Shown: positions 22,190-34,002 of the stretch, piece by piece
Position numbering within the stretch: position 1 is the first letter of the stretch
Layout of the letters: each line of letters starts with the position of its first letter
From: Oidiodendron maius Zn
Lineage: Eukaryota; Ascomycota; Leotiomycetes; Myxotrichaceae
DNA: 64,000 nucleotides
Assembly: GCA_000827325.1 (NCBI GenBank)
Contig: KN832879.1
Coordinates: forward strand, 868,001 to 932,000
Direction of reading: 5' to 3'
Program-made: the position numbers and the translations under genes
Notes under the pieces: model-generated
What the model saw: only the letters and a program-made list of their open reading frames with translations
Database searches by the model: none
What the model was told of the DNA's origin: nothing

Positions 22190-23749
22190 ATGCCATCCAG
22201 CACAGATGGGAACCATTCTCATATTTCTCCCGTTTCAAGTAATTTCAGTATTGCTATAACTGGAGGCGGTATTGGAGGACTTTCTGCTGCACTCGCCCTC
22301 GCGGCCTACAATCCCACTCTCCGCGCAAATAATGTAGCTGTATATGAGCAGGCCTCTACGTACGGCGAAATCGGAGCAGGTGTTGCAATTGGAATTCAAG
22401 CAGCTCGGGCGTTACAAAAGCTTGGAGTGTGGGAAGCAGCAGATTCGATTTCGGGCCACCGCAGTAACGTACATCGAAGCAATCGGAGATGGGACAACGA
22501 CGATTTGGTTGTGGATGCACCAGCGGCGAACAGTGATGGAGATATTAGGCAATTGTGGGTACACCGAGCAGAGTTCCTGGAAGTTCTACACAATGAGATA
22601 AAGAAGAAAGGATATGCGAAACTTGAGACAAATAAAAAGGTTGTGAAGATTGAGGTAAGACGTCCATTTTGCAGTTCGGCATCTCCAATGGCGGAAGGCT
22701 CCTCTATATCCATCTTCACAGTTTAGGCTACCTTTACGTTTTTCAATTTGGCCTCAGTTACTGTTAATTTTCCAACTTATCATTAGATGTCCTTCACAGT
22801 CCTTTTCGGTGTTAAGTATTTTTCTGCTGACGAATTTCAAAAGGACTGCGACTCAACGGTGCGTATCATCTTTGCCGATGGCACCACAGCTTTAGCAAAT
22901 CTAGTAATTGCCTGCGATGGAATCCACAGTACTGTTCGCTCTCAATTTACGATCGACAGGCCAGTTTACTCCGGGCGTATTGCGTTTCGTGGCCTGGTGC
23001 CTATGTCTGCCATTGCTTCTAATTGGCCCTATTCATCATGGACATTATCTTGGCTAGCTCCGAATAAGCACTTTCTGGTGTTTCCAATATCTCAAAATCG
23101 ATTATTAAATGTAGTCGCGTTTGTAGCAAAGAAAGAGAGCGAATTAGGTGGTCTTAAGGAGAGCTGGAAGGCCTCGGCCCCTCGATCTCAGCTAGAGAAG
23201 GAGTACGCAGGATGGAATAACACAGTTCAAAGGATTATTCAAGCTATACCTCTCAATATAAGTGAGTGGAAAATAAACGATAGAGAATTACTATCCGAAT
23301 GGTGTTATATGGGGGGCAAAGTTGTTCTTAGTGGAGACGCCGCCCATGCTATGGTTCCTCAGCAAGGTTTGTCTAGTATTTAAAATGTTATGTATCTTGG
23401 CATGGAGATCTAACTGTCTTGCGTAGGTTCTGGTGCAGGTCTCTCCATAGAGGACGCCAACGTACTGGGTTTGGCTATTCGAGACTATCTTGCCAACCCC
23501 GAGGTTGGGCTGTCTGCTTATACTTCATTATATCAGGAGACACGTCTTCCTCGTGCCCAAAAGGCGCAGGTCACGTCACGGCAGGCCGCGGAGGTATATG
23601 ATATGCAGGGGTCTGATTTTGAAGGGTTAAGTTTTGAGGAGTGCCTTCTTGTTGTGAAGGAGAAAGTGTCTAATCGAATGGCCTGGGTGTGGAACTCCAA
23701 TTTAGAAGCAGACTATGCAGCTGCAAAAGCAAGAACGAACTTGCCATAG
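22190..23749 (+). CDS. salicylate-hydroxylase-like FAD monooxygenase (first of two)
   Basis: Exon 1 (22190-22654) carries the FAD-binding GxGxxG in FSIAITGGGIGGLSAALALA and the EIGAGVAIGIQAARAL segment. Exon 2 probably starts at 22844 (EDCDSTVRIIFADGTTA) and has the CDGIHSTVR motif and the GGKVVLSGDAAHAMVPQQG FAD motif. The intron before exon 3 (GTTTGT...GTAG, about 23367-23427) lies in the conserved PQQG/SGAG join, and exon 3 runs to the stop at 23749. All motifs of class A flavoprotein hydroxylases that decarboxylate or hydroxylate salicylate-type acids are present and the frame is clean. It belongs to a metabolic island with a second monooxygenase (24601-26217) and an FAH-family hydrolase (29275-30351). 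Confidence 0.9.
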
Positions 23750-24110
23750 AGGGGGCAGGTCAATCCACTGACACATAAGCGCAATATGATTGAGATTGTC
23801 CCTTGCGATAGCCAGATGCCGCAGATGACTTATGCCAGTTTCTTAATCTAGAAAAAGCTACATCACCAGTATGCTACTTTACCATGAATGGGGCCTAATA
23901 TCGGGGATGTTGTACATAAGCTGTATTATTATTTGACTAAAATATGTCATTAGAGCTAGCATTCCCTACTCTAATTTCGTCCCAGTATCCAACCGTTGCG
24001 GATTACAGCATAGCAGTCAGTGTAGCACTAGCAGCAGTAAGGTAACACTCTTTCAAGGTATATGGCCGATGCGATTCAGATTACCCGACACTACCGCAAA
24101 GAGAACGCAC
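23750..24110. other. intergenic; missing body of an orphan Zn-cluster gene
   Basis: Searched on the reverse strand for the second half of the Zn(II)2Cys6 cluster expected after the exon at 24111-24350. No C-D-G-x-R-P-x-C segment is present. Confidence 0.6.
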
Positions 24111-24350
24111 CTTGGATTTACGTGCACGGCAAACTTTACAAGCCAGAGCTATTCGTCGTCTCTTGCTAGGCCGGCCAGCATTTTCAGGAGTATGATCATC
24201 AAGGTTTCTTTCACGTGAGGAGGCATCCCATTGGAACTCAAATTCTCCCGTCTGATGTGGCCGCAGTTGGTCAGGATGAGCAGTGCCCAATGGTTCAACC
24301 CTGGCAGATCGACTATGATTCTGGCGTGCCATTGGGTTTTTCCGCTTCAT
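24111..24350 (-). pseudogene. orphan first exon of a Zn(II)2Cys6 transcription factor
   Basis: About 80 residues from MKRKNPMARQNHSRSARVEP to RPSKRRRIALACKVCRARKSK, the basic region and first two cluster cysteines. It stops at a normal-looking donor (GTGCGT at 24110). No second cluster half or Fungal_trans domain follows. The exon resembles exon 1 of the complete regulator at 30912 (PPSKRRRAALACSSCRARKSR), so it is probably a remnant of a related cluster regulator whose body has been deleted. Confidence 0.7.
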
Positions 24351-24600
24351 ACAATACTCTGTAAATATGAGGATGGTACGATAAACATGTAATCGTCACA
24401 CGTCTCTGAGCCGCCGACTTGGGAGTGGGAGAGGTGCCTTCTCGCTTACTCCTTTTCACCCGAGATTTGGCTTGTAGGGAAGATTTTCTCACTACATTGA
24501 ACCTAGAGCTGACGGAACAAGATTACCATTGCATTACTCCTAGGAATAAGGGTGAATGGTCTAAAGTGGTATAAGTAAGCATATTTCTCTAGGCTTGGCA

Positions 24601-26217
24601 TCATTTTATTTTCGTTCCATTTTTCTGCTCCTGTTCCTTTTTCCGTTTAAACCACGCCTCTCTCGCAGTATCTTCAGCGTCGTACCCATACGACCAGTGC
24701 TGTGTTACCGGGTCACTCCACTGATTAGGACTCTCAATGAAGTGTTTACCTTCGACTTCTGGTCGCATACCCTCATCCCGTGCTTGCTGCAATGGCCCGT
24801 CAGGAAAGTGCCATACTTTGCCGTTCAACAGACTGGCTTCTTGCATCTGGTAAGACCTTTCCATGCGGATCTTCTCGAAGAGCTTTATTGCTGCTGGGAG
24901 CTCGTCATGGGAGTGAATGTGGCTGAGAATCTCTCCCAGAGCAGCGCCATCTTCTACAGCCATCGCAGCACCTAGAATAATACGTGAATATCTAGACATT
25001 GTAATTTCGTAGAATAGACATACCTTGTGACATATACGGTACCATAGTGTGCGCTGCATCTCCTAGAATAAGGCATTTATAAGACGGTGCCACCCAGGTC
25101 CGAAGCGGGGTTCCGCTCATAATTGGCCACTTTAGGGTCTTATCGATCATATTTATAATTTTCATCAGACTGACCGAAATTTCCGTCAACAGAGGTTTAC
25201 TGCGGTCGCATACGGATTCCTACCGGTAGTCCCATCCAGCAAAATGAGTTCTCATATCATCCATAGCAGTCTCTTGCTTCCATGTTGAAGGATCAGAGTC
25301 TTCTGGATGAGAGAGCACCACGTTGAAGGCTTTTCCTGATGCTATCGTGTAGGTCATTACGTGCCGCAGATTACCTGGATTTATTAGGAGGCCAGATCTA
25401 ATACTATGCTAGGTGCCATACCAGTCCTAGAGCGGTATGTCAGTATGGTGATTCATATTCTAGAGGTAGGCAAGCAAACCAAAGATTCAATCCCGGCTTG
25501 GTTAAGATCCAGGCAGTGTCGGGATCGCTTTTCATCTTCTCTACATTAACCGTCGCTCGATAAGCCGCGAACCCAGCGAGCTTGGGAGGGTCATCCACCC
25601 CACCAAGGATCTTCGCTCGCGCTTTCGATTTCAATCCTTTGAACACGATCAGAATTAATCATATTATTTCTTAAGATGTAATAAGTCTTACCGTCCGCTC
25701 CAATTACCAGATCTCCATAATGAACTGACCCGTTCTCCAATGTCAGAGACGGCGCATCTAGATCATAATCCACGACTGTCGATGCCAGCTCCACCTTGAC
25801 GCCCAATTTCATTGCTAGTTTATGCAGTGCATCATGAAGATGCGCGCGATGTATCACGTAGTACGGAGCACCGAATGACCTTCGGAAATCCGGAATCAGC
25901 TGCGTCCATCCAATCAGATCTCCATTCTTCCATCGACGGATAGCAATACTCTCTGGCTCAACGGCAATGTCCGTGAGATACGGTCCCAAGCCCCAGCGGA
26001 GCAGGAGTCGTGCTGAATTAGACGGAATTTGGATTCCCGCGCCGACTTCTCCCAAAATGGAGGCTTGCTCGAAGATGGTAACTTTGTGTCCGCGCCGGGC
26101 AAGTGCGACGGCGCTCGCGAGTCCACCTAACCCGGCGCCGGCGATGAGAATGTTCAGAGAGAGAGGGCTCGTGGGTGCATTACCATCACCAATACTTGCC
26201 TCTGCATCCTTCTTCAC
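24601..26217 (-). CDS. salicylate-hydroxylase-like FAD monooxygenase (second of two)
   Basis: A reverse-strand multi-exon gene. Exon 1 (26217 to about 25690) has SLNILIAGAGLGGLASAVAL (FAD Rossmann), GEVGAGIQIPSNSARLL and DLVIGADG. Following exons encode GLKSKARAKILGG, TAWILTKPGLNLW, RHVMTYTIASGKAFNVVLSH and, after an intron at about 25220-25172, LMKIINMIDKTLKWP and CLILGDAAHTMVPYMSQG. The last exon (about 24974-24601) starts AAMAVEDGAALGEIL. The first listed motifs and the GD motif are intact, typical of fungal salicylate 1-monooxygenase-like enzymes. One junction, between NLW (about 25490) and the exon starting near 25400, could not be made to agree in phase, so either it uses an unusual site or the gene carries a small lesion there. 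Confidence 0.85.
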
Positions 26218-27416
26218 CGAGGACAGAAAGTGCAGGCATCGTGAGGGATATGATGGCCGCTGCGTTCATTAGCACCTGTGCATAATGAAGCCGGGTATAA
26301 TGATACTTTGATCGTGGAGAAATTCAATCTGAGATTCACGCCATCCTCAGCGAGACCATTATTCTGTAAAGTCATATTTGAAATTTCAGTTGCAACGTGC
26401 CGATGCAGTTAGGGTGGTTAAAGTAGAAAATGATCGCGGATATATCCTGCAATAGGAACAGAATGGCCGGCCAGCGGACAAAAGTATTCCATGCGTAGGA
26501 CAGCCAGGCGTTGTACAGCTTGTGAGATCCGAGCAGGGTTGCTGATAGTCAAAGTTGTGTTCGTCTTAGGAATGGAGATTTCAATCTGGTGGGGAGTTGT
26601 ATTCCACTCTTTCCCCGACAACCGAGATTTAAGACATTTGATTCAGCGCTGTGATACCAACCTGCTACAGGGGAAGCCCAACTGGTATTCCGATTGAAGA
26701 GCTCAATATCCTCTGAAAGATTATGGAAGTATCTCTTTCCAAACAGAGACCCGAAAGTAATATGGTAGGATTGAAAACATTAACTCTTGAAGGGCAGCGG
26801 TCACGTGTCTATTGCCATAAGAGGCAAGTGGGGTTGTACCTATTCCCCTCTTCCCCCCTTCTCACAGAAAAACTCTTCTGATCCAGTGGGAGAAGCCTAT
26901 GACTATAAATTGGCCAAATTGGGCAGGCTGTCTCCTAACTACTGTTAATAAGATGGGTTGGAATATATTCATATATCGATTTAACCATCAGATTTTAATT
27001 GATTTAATAAGTTCGACGTGAAATTGCTTGTTGAAATAATTGTTTGGCAGATTTTGATATTTTCCACTGCCACTTTACCTACGCATATTCAGGAATTTAG
27101 TCTGCAGATTATTGATTGAAAAGATAGAAGAATACATCGGAGCCTTTCTTCTAAAATTTCGAGTCCGGTCTAGGACTTTCTTTAGTGTCGGACGTCCACA
27201 GCAACAAGGCCGGCTTCGGAAGGATAAAGTTATCACCTGACTTCGAGTAGCTTACATAAACATTGCGTTGACCGCGCCAATTTTTCGAGTCATCTGTTTC
27301 CTTATCTTCAGCTTTCCTCTAGTTTGCGTGCCATTGGACCTCCTTAACATCATCTCTCACTCCTGCTGCATTCTAAGCACCTACCGCCACACAATTCAAT
27401 TCCTAAAATCTCCAAA
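26218..27416. other. intergenic, A+T-rich, nothing recognised
   Basis: About 1.2 kb separating the monooxygenase and the lyase gene (divergent starts). The middle is A+T-rich. No RNA gene, repeat or conserved frame was recognised. Confidence 0.5.
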
Positions 27417-29052
27417 ATGGCGCCGCCGCCCAAAAATGAGAACCCGATTCGGCTCTGGGGTGGAAGGTTCACTGGAGAAATGGACCCCTTGATGAACCAG
27501 TACAACGAGAGTTTGTCAATTGATCGCATCTTCTATGCCCAAGATATTAAAGGCTCCATTGCCTATGCCAGGGCAAATGTGAAGACCGGCATTCTCACGC
27601 GCGAGGAATTTGAGAAGCTGGAGGAGGGGCTGAAGAAAGTTCTCAAAGAGTGGGAAGAAGACAAGTTCCAGCCTGCGCCTGGAGATGAAGGTGAGCGAGC
27701 TCTGGAATAAATTGCCATTTGTGCTTCTACCTTGTTGGTTCTCGTCGAGATGCCACTCAAGTGGGTGTCTTGACGCCTTAATCCAACTGTCGGGGATACC
27801 CAGTGGCCTCTGATGTTACCAAATTCCACTTTCCAGAGATCCACGGCTAATGGTACCCTCATACATTCACACTGCGAACGAGCGCCGCCTAGGTGAAATT
27901 ATTGGAACAAACATAGCGGGGAAGTTACATACAGGTCGAAGTCGCAACGACCAAGTGGCGACCGACATGCGCATGTGGCTCCGAGACGAACTGGTTCTGA
28001 TTGAGGAGTACCTTGTCGATCTCCTCAAGGTCATTGCCCAGCGTGCCAAGCAGGACATCGAATACATCATGCCGAGCTACACCCATCTTCAGAGGGCACA
28101 ACCGATCCGATGGAGCCAGTGGCTTCTCAGCTATGCCACGGCATTCCAATCCGACCTCGAGCGTCTGCGATTCACGAAGAAGAACATAAATAAGCTCCCA
28201 CTTGGCTGCGGTGCTGTTGCTGGCAATGCTTTTGGCATTGATAGGATAGCAATGGCAAAGGAACTAGGCTTCGAAGGTCTCATAATGAATAGCATGTCCG
28301 GAGTCGGAGACCGGGATTTCGTCGTCGAGGTGCTACAATGTGCCGCTACCATTGGCAGTCACTTGTCGCGCTGGTCTGAGGATCTTATCATCTACAGCTC
28401 CTTGGAATTTGGTTACGTTAAGCTAGCAGACGCATATACGACTGGTAGCTCACTGATGCCGCAGAAGAAAAACTGCGACTCCCTCGAACTCCTGCGTGGA
28501 AAGTCGGGCAGAATATTTGGCGCAATGGCTGGTCTCATGATGAGCATCAAGGGCATCCCGTCCACTTATAACAAGGACTTGCAGGAGAGTATCCAGCCAA
28601 TGTTAGATACTGTCAAGACCATAAAGGACAGTCTCCAAATTGCAGCGCGGTCACTTGCCACTGCGACCGTTTACCCAGAGAAGATGCGTGCTGCACTAAG
28701 CCCAGACATGCTGGCAACGGACCTTGCTGAGTATCTAGTCAGGAAGGGTACGTTGATTCTATACTTTAGATATCTTATTTTATCTCTTGCTAATCTCAAT
28801 ATAGGCGTGCCATTCCGCGAGACGCACCACTTGGCTGGCAGGATGGTTGCACTTGCCGAAGACGAGAAGAAAGGCATGGACCAGCTCACAGTCGAGCAGT
28901 TTCAAGGTGTTGACAAAAGGTTTGGCGCCGATGTTCTAAGCGTGTTCGATTATGAGCGCTCTGTGGAGCTGAAAGACGCTACCGGCGGAACGAGTCGTCG
29001 GGCAGTCTTGGAGCAGCTGGAAGCACTTAAGAAGACACTAGGGAGTTCATAA
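27417..29052 (+). CDS. argininosuccinate lyase paralogue, divergent
   Basis: Exon 1 (27417-27690) encodes [20 protein letters not shown], the family opening, and stops in GDE. The body from 27863 gives (D)[49 protein letters not shown] and the signature [17 protein letters not shown]. The last intron (28748-28804, 57 nt, in frame) leads to [19 protein letters not shown]. The enzyme would split argininosuccinate to arginine and fumarate in the cytosol. Two oddities stand out. The signature normally reads MPQKKNP, and here Pro is Cys. Also, protein homology places the 3' end of intron 1 at ...CTCAT, where AG is expected, after a clear CTAAT branch site (27847). No other AG restores the frame. 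So this copy may be mis-spliced or inactive, and a housekeeping copy is probably elsewhere. Confidence 0.85.
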
Positions 29053-29274
29053 TTTGCCATTGCTTGTATTGAAGCGAAGCGTTTATAAGGTTACCAAAAG
29101 TTATATATTTTATTCTAAATATGGCGAGTTAGATATCACACTATGCTGCAAGAAGCTATAAAACTCTCGAAGTTAGAAGCTCAACAGGCTCTGAGATGTT
29201 CCATTACGAGGCCTAATACTTGCGTCTATAAGAACTCTAATAGATGCAATTTTAGAGCTGCTTCCAACTCCCCG

Positions 29275-30351
29275 TCAGGCAAACTCGACCGAGTTTCTCA
29301 AGGTTCCTATTTTCGTGATATTCACCTCCATCTGAGTTCCAGGAAAGAGATACTGTGGTGGATCAAGCCCGAAACCAACGCCTATCGATATTCGGTCAGC
29401 TACCTGCTTCAAAAATGTTCTTCTTGCACTCACCTCCGGGTGTCCCTGTCATAATCACGCTGCCTTTTTGTAACGTCGTGCCCTGGGAGAGATACGACAC
29501 TATATACGCCGAGTCGAAAACCATATCCGCAATTGTTTCACTCTGACGCACTTGTCCGTCAATGATGGTTTTAAGATGGAGTTGGCTTGGATCTTCTATC
29601 ACGCTGCTGGAGACTAGACATGGCCCGAGTGGCGCGTATGTGTCGAATCCCTTCGAGAATCCCCATTGTGGAACTCGTCCGGCGAGCGACGGATCGCGTT
29701 GAAGTTTTCTGGACGAGATATCATTGCCGCAAGTATATGCAGCTATGTAATCAAGAGCTTCTTCTGGTGAGACGTCTTTGGTATCTTTTCCAATTACGAT
29801 GCACTGGTTTGATGTGAGAAGATGAGCATACAAAGCGAAGAGAAAATAAATAAATAGTAATGAAGTACATACTAGTTCACCTTCGTAGTCAGCCTGGTCG
29901 TCTTGAGCAATCTTTGGGATGATTACAGGGACTCCATGATCATGGACTGTAGTATTCGGCTTGAAGAAGATAGATGGGAAAGGAGGAGGCGTCCTTCCAG
30001 CTTCTCTGACTATTGGCCAAATCTTTAACTTGTGTTCTTCTATTCTCATCTCTAAAGGTGGAGAGTTTGCTCACTGTGTTTAGCATAATTCAAACCAACG
30101 CACCGCAAGATGGGCACTTCTGCAGCTGTAAGAGGCCCGAGGACTTTTCTCACGCCGGCAATTTCGTCAGACACGTGGGTATCGCCGGCTTCGCTGAATA
30201 TATCTTGTCCTTTGATGATCTTTGCCGTCAAATTATCATCCACATTCACGAGGCCCAGATCGTACTCTTCTGAGGGCAAAATGGGCTCGCCATAGAGGAT
30301 ACGGCCATCCGTGGCCTCAAACCGTATCAGCCGTTTCCATGCGACTCTCAT
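29275..30351 (-). CDS. fumarylacetoacetate-hydrolase (FAH) family enzyme
   Basis: Four exons (30351-30075, 30009-29873, 29803-29434, 29381-29275) sum in phase to 296 residues. Landmarks are LRCVGLNYAKHI-REAGRTPPPFPS, FKPNTTVHDHG, QADYEGEL (metal-binding Glu), AAYTCGNDISSRKLQ, QWGFSKGFDTYAPLGPCLV, and the C-terminal GSVIMTGTPGGVGFGLDPPQ with VEFA at the end. The family includes acylpyruvases, fumarylpyruvate hydrolases and oxaloacetate decarboxylases, so the exact substrate is open. In this island, next to two salicylate-hydroxylase-like genes, hydrolysis of a ring-cleavage product (gentisate-type pathway) is the most economical guess. The gene appears intact. Confidence 0.88.
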
Positions 30352-30911
30352 TTTGGAGTGCTTCTAGAATGGATGCAGATGTGAAATAGATTTAAGTTAC
30401 GGTGTGACAAACCGGTCAGGAAACCAAGTCAAGATATTGCTGTGCCTAGTTTCACCGCGACTAATGAGGCAAGCAGGCTAATTCGTACACCACCGCAAAG
30501 CCACAGCTTGTGCTGGATTCTCGTTTCTGTTATGTTTTCACGAGTCCCCTACCGTCGCCATGAGTTGCGGGGAGATTTCGTCGGTTTGCAGGCGTCGGGG
30601 AGTCGTCGGAGATGAGCTGCATTGTTGAATAACCCCTCGCTAGACCTTATCTAAGCTTTCCCAGAAATCGGGAACAGCATGTTCCTATGTGCAGAGTTCA
30701 ACAACTACACGCGTTGAACTCGTTCATATCACCTTGACGTCTACTGCATTACCGCCTAACAGCACCTTCAAATGAGAGAGAACCCTTCTCGGATTCGGCA
30801 ACGGCCAATTGCGTTGCGTGATAGTGGCAGTTGATCTCCCAGCGCGGGGACGATACCCCCGCATCATCATGAGTTGTGTCTATATATAAATCATGAATTA
30901 TAAACAGTACA
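30352..30911. promoter_or_regulatory. divergent upstream region of the FAH-family gene and the Zn-cluster regulator
   Basis: 560 bp between head-to-head starts (30351 reverse, 30912 forward). The layout suggests that the regulator may control its neighbour. No binding site was verified. Confidence 0.4.
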
Positions 30912-33679
30912 ATGTATTTAGCAAGTAGCGAAGATCCACCTTGGGCTGGTAACCCCATATCCGACACCTCTACATATACGAACCCAGCACCACAATCCTC
31001 ACCCAGCGGTAATATTCGGCTGCGAAATCCGTCGCAAGAGAATACCGAATCTGGCCCGCCATCGAAACGACGACGGGCAGCTCTGGCATGTAGCTCTTGT
31101 AGAGCACGCAAATCGAGGGTAAAGTCCAATCTCAAAATTTGATGTTATATCTAAGAGAGGAGGCAAACTGAGATTGCTCCAGTGCGATGGACTTCGGCCG
31201 ACATGTTCCATGTGCCAAGGTCTTGGTTTTGACTGTCGATATCAGCAACCCGCATCGTATCCAAACGTAATTATTGGAAAGGAGTCAGTGGCCATTGTGG
31301 TGTTTGCAATATCAACACCTATTCTGACGCGCTTCCAGATATCTGTCTTCGATTGAAGAACGCCTGAAGGTTGTCGAGAGCCGCTTACTCTCCCTTGGGA
31401 CATTGACGCCTCCGGCATCTGCAGGACCTGAGAGCTCGCACCGGCCTGGTTCAGTAGCAGAGGAACATGAATATGAAACTGAAAAAGCTGGTAGTACCGT
31501 CGAGACAGCATGTGTGACAGACGATGTCGGAAACTCAAATGGCACGGATGATTCTATCGATGGCATGGGCGCAGTGAGCTTTGCACCAGAGGAAGATTGC
31601 GCCTTTTTTGGACCCTCTTCCAACATCGCGTTATTGCGCGATATATCACACGCAGTGGCTCGAATTAGCCATACTGGGACGCCTTGGGTACCATCTCCAG
31701 CCGCTCGACGGCCCGAAGCAGTGGAGGATGTGTCTCAGCCGATTGCTGTTACTTCTCCACCTTCTTCCCTCCGGTATTCTTTCTCAGACCCGTATAATTC
31801 AAACGCTGGCATGACTGATGACGAAAAAATTAATATATATGCACTCCCACCAGATTCGTTAGCGCGAGAGTTGATCCGCCGATACTTTTCGAACACTGGG
31901 CAACTCTTTCCTTATATTCACGAGGACACGTTCATTATGAAGTACAATCAAATGCAGAGAGATGATTTTAGAGGTGTTCGTAGGATGTGGCTGGGGCTTC
32001 TGAACGTGGTATTTGCAATGGCGACGAGCGTTAGCCTCAGTCCTGACGGTCAGGTAGCTGGAGCTGCAAAGCGAACAGCGGAGTCAGACATCTACTATCG
32101 ACGAGCCTCGGGTCTTTGTAGCGAGCAAATTGCTCTTGGAAAGGGAATGAGCTTAGACGCCGGTAAGTTTTACATATATTGTTAGATGAGGAGATGACTA
32201 GAAGGAGAAACTTACCTCTTTTGTAGTTCAGTATCTCCTTCTCATGGGCCAGTACTTACAAGGAACCCAAAAGTCGGTTCAGACATGGGTAACGCACGGC
32301 CTTGCTATAAAAGTCGCCATGCAGCTTGGCCTACATTCTAGTCAAGCCGCAAAGGGATGTCCTCCGCTAGAGCAAGAGATTTGGAAACGGACATGGTTTG
32401 CCTGTGTTACTTTGGACCGCACCCTGAGTATGACATTTGGCAGGCCACCGATCATTCCGGAGAGCCATGTCAAGCTCAGTTTACCAGTTCCATATGACTC
32501 GCCTTCTGCGGGACCTGGAGTAAATAATTTAGAGGAGATGAGCCTAGCCTTCTTCAACAGCACTATTACGCTGTACCGCGTGATGTCTTCTATTATCGAC
32601 CTGTTATATGATCATAATCTAGGATGTGGAATAACCGTGAGCGCCGTCGAAACGGTTGCTCGTGTCTTCAAGCTAGAAAATGAACTTCTTACATGGCAGC
32701 GTACGTCGTGCAAGCCGAGTCTGATCAATGCCAGCAATCTATCTCAAGCAATTACAGAGGCAGAGGCCCCGACTCTTGTAACTCCGAGGAATGAAGAAAG
32801 TGGCTCCATCCCTTCATCTTGGTGGCCGGCTTATGAGCTTCGACTTCGCATTGTCATCACACTGCGGTATAATAATTTGCAAATTCTGCTTCATCGCCCT
32901 GTCATTGCAAGTTTGCTTACAAGGTCTGAGGATGATGAGATAAACCCGGGCAAAGTGCCTATAATCCGGCAGATTGGGTCAAGCAGCGTCCAAATCTGTA
33001 ATCGGTCGGCCAAAGAAATCATCAGCATTGTTTTCGCCCTTGTTCACTCTAAAGGCCCAGCAAGGGGCCTGCTGGGAGCCTGGTGGTTCACCCTTTACTA
33101 CAGTAAGTAACAGTAAAGTGATTACAATATGATAAGTACTGACATAAATTAGCATTTAATGCAGCTCTGGTAATTGTTGCAGGAGTTCTAATATCGATTC
33201 AGGAGAATGAAGACCTCTCGGCGACGATCATGAACTATAATCAGCATGCTGGACACTCTCTCCGTGATGCAATCGGGGCTCTTTATGGCCTGGATAGCGA
33301 CCAACGTACGATTGTGCGCTGTAGAGAGTATCTCGAACAGTTGGTTCAGGTTCTGCAATCCATTTGTAAGTGCAATGTACCGATTCTCGTAAATCACACT
33401 AGTCTCACGCTCCAAGCAGTGACCACCAAAGGTCAGGGCCTAGGTTTCGAGTTCCAGCTCCAAGGCCTTCCGAATGGGACGCAATACCCGTCACAGAGCG
33501 GGATGGATTCTACTCTTGTGAATGGAAATTCGGTATATTCCAACCAATCCGCTAGTACACCAAAGCAGTCGCCATTGGGTATAGAACTTGGCGAATTCTT
33601 CATGGACCGCGATCTGAACTTCTTGAACAATCACATGTTTGCCTTTGGACAGGACGGATTAAATGCCTTATTAGAATAG
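30912..33679 (+). CDS. Zn(II)2Cys6 transcription factor with Fungal_trans domain
   Basis: Exon 1 starts at 30912 and ends in RRRAALACSSCRARKSR. The next exon continues LLQCDGLRPTCSMCQGLGFDC, completing the six-cysteine binuclear zinc cluster. A coiled-coil dimerisation segment (YLSSIEERLKVVESRLLSL) follows after an intron at about 31280-31342. The Fungal_trans regulatory domain spans LARELIRRYFSNTGQLFPYI, VQYLLLMGQYLQGTQKSVQT, GLAIKVAMQLGLHSS, EQEIWKRTWFACVTLDRTLS and FGRPPIIPESHV. An intron near 32163-32226 and a last one near 33101-33180 were placed by frame. The C-terminus ends NALLE. The position next to the FAH-family and monooxygenase genes makes it the likely pathway-specific activator. 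Domains and frame are complete. Confidence 0.9.
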
Positions 33680-34002
33680 CTGGTAAATAAACGACACGGG
33701 TCTGGTTTCAAGCACAGAAGTTCTATGTATTTTATAATGGCATGTTGTGTTTATTCACTAAAGGACGGGGTATTAAAGTAGATTGTCAGCTCAGTGAAAT
33801 CCAGGGATGGAACTACACAGTAAAACTTTAACAAAATACTATGGTACCTACATTCGAAAAGTAAATACTATTCTTAAAATTCGCTCTCTGACTGGAGTGA
33901 ACTAGTAGGAGACTTCGGCTATACGTGGGCGCGGTAAAGGCAGATGTCAGATTAAAACAAGTCCAAGGGGGTTTACAAATGCTCCTAAAACGCCTTCAGG
34001 TG

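Noticed and set aside
27417-29052. Lyase as a 3-carboxymuconate cycloisomerase of the aromatic pathway
   Set aside because: The sequence matches argininosuccinate lyase throughout ([20 protein letters not shown]), not the cycloisomerase branch.
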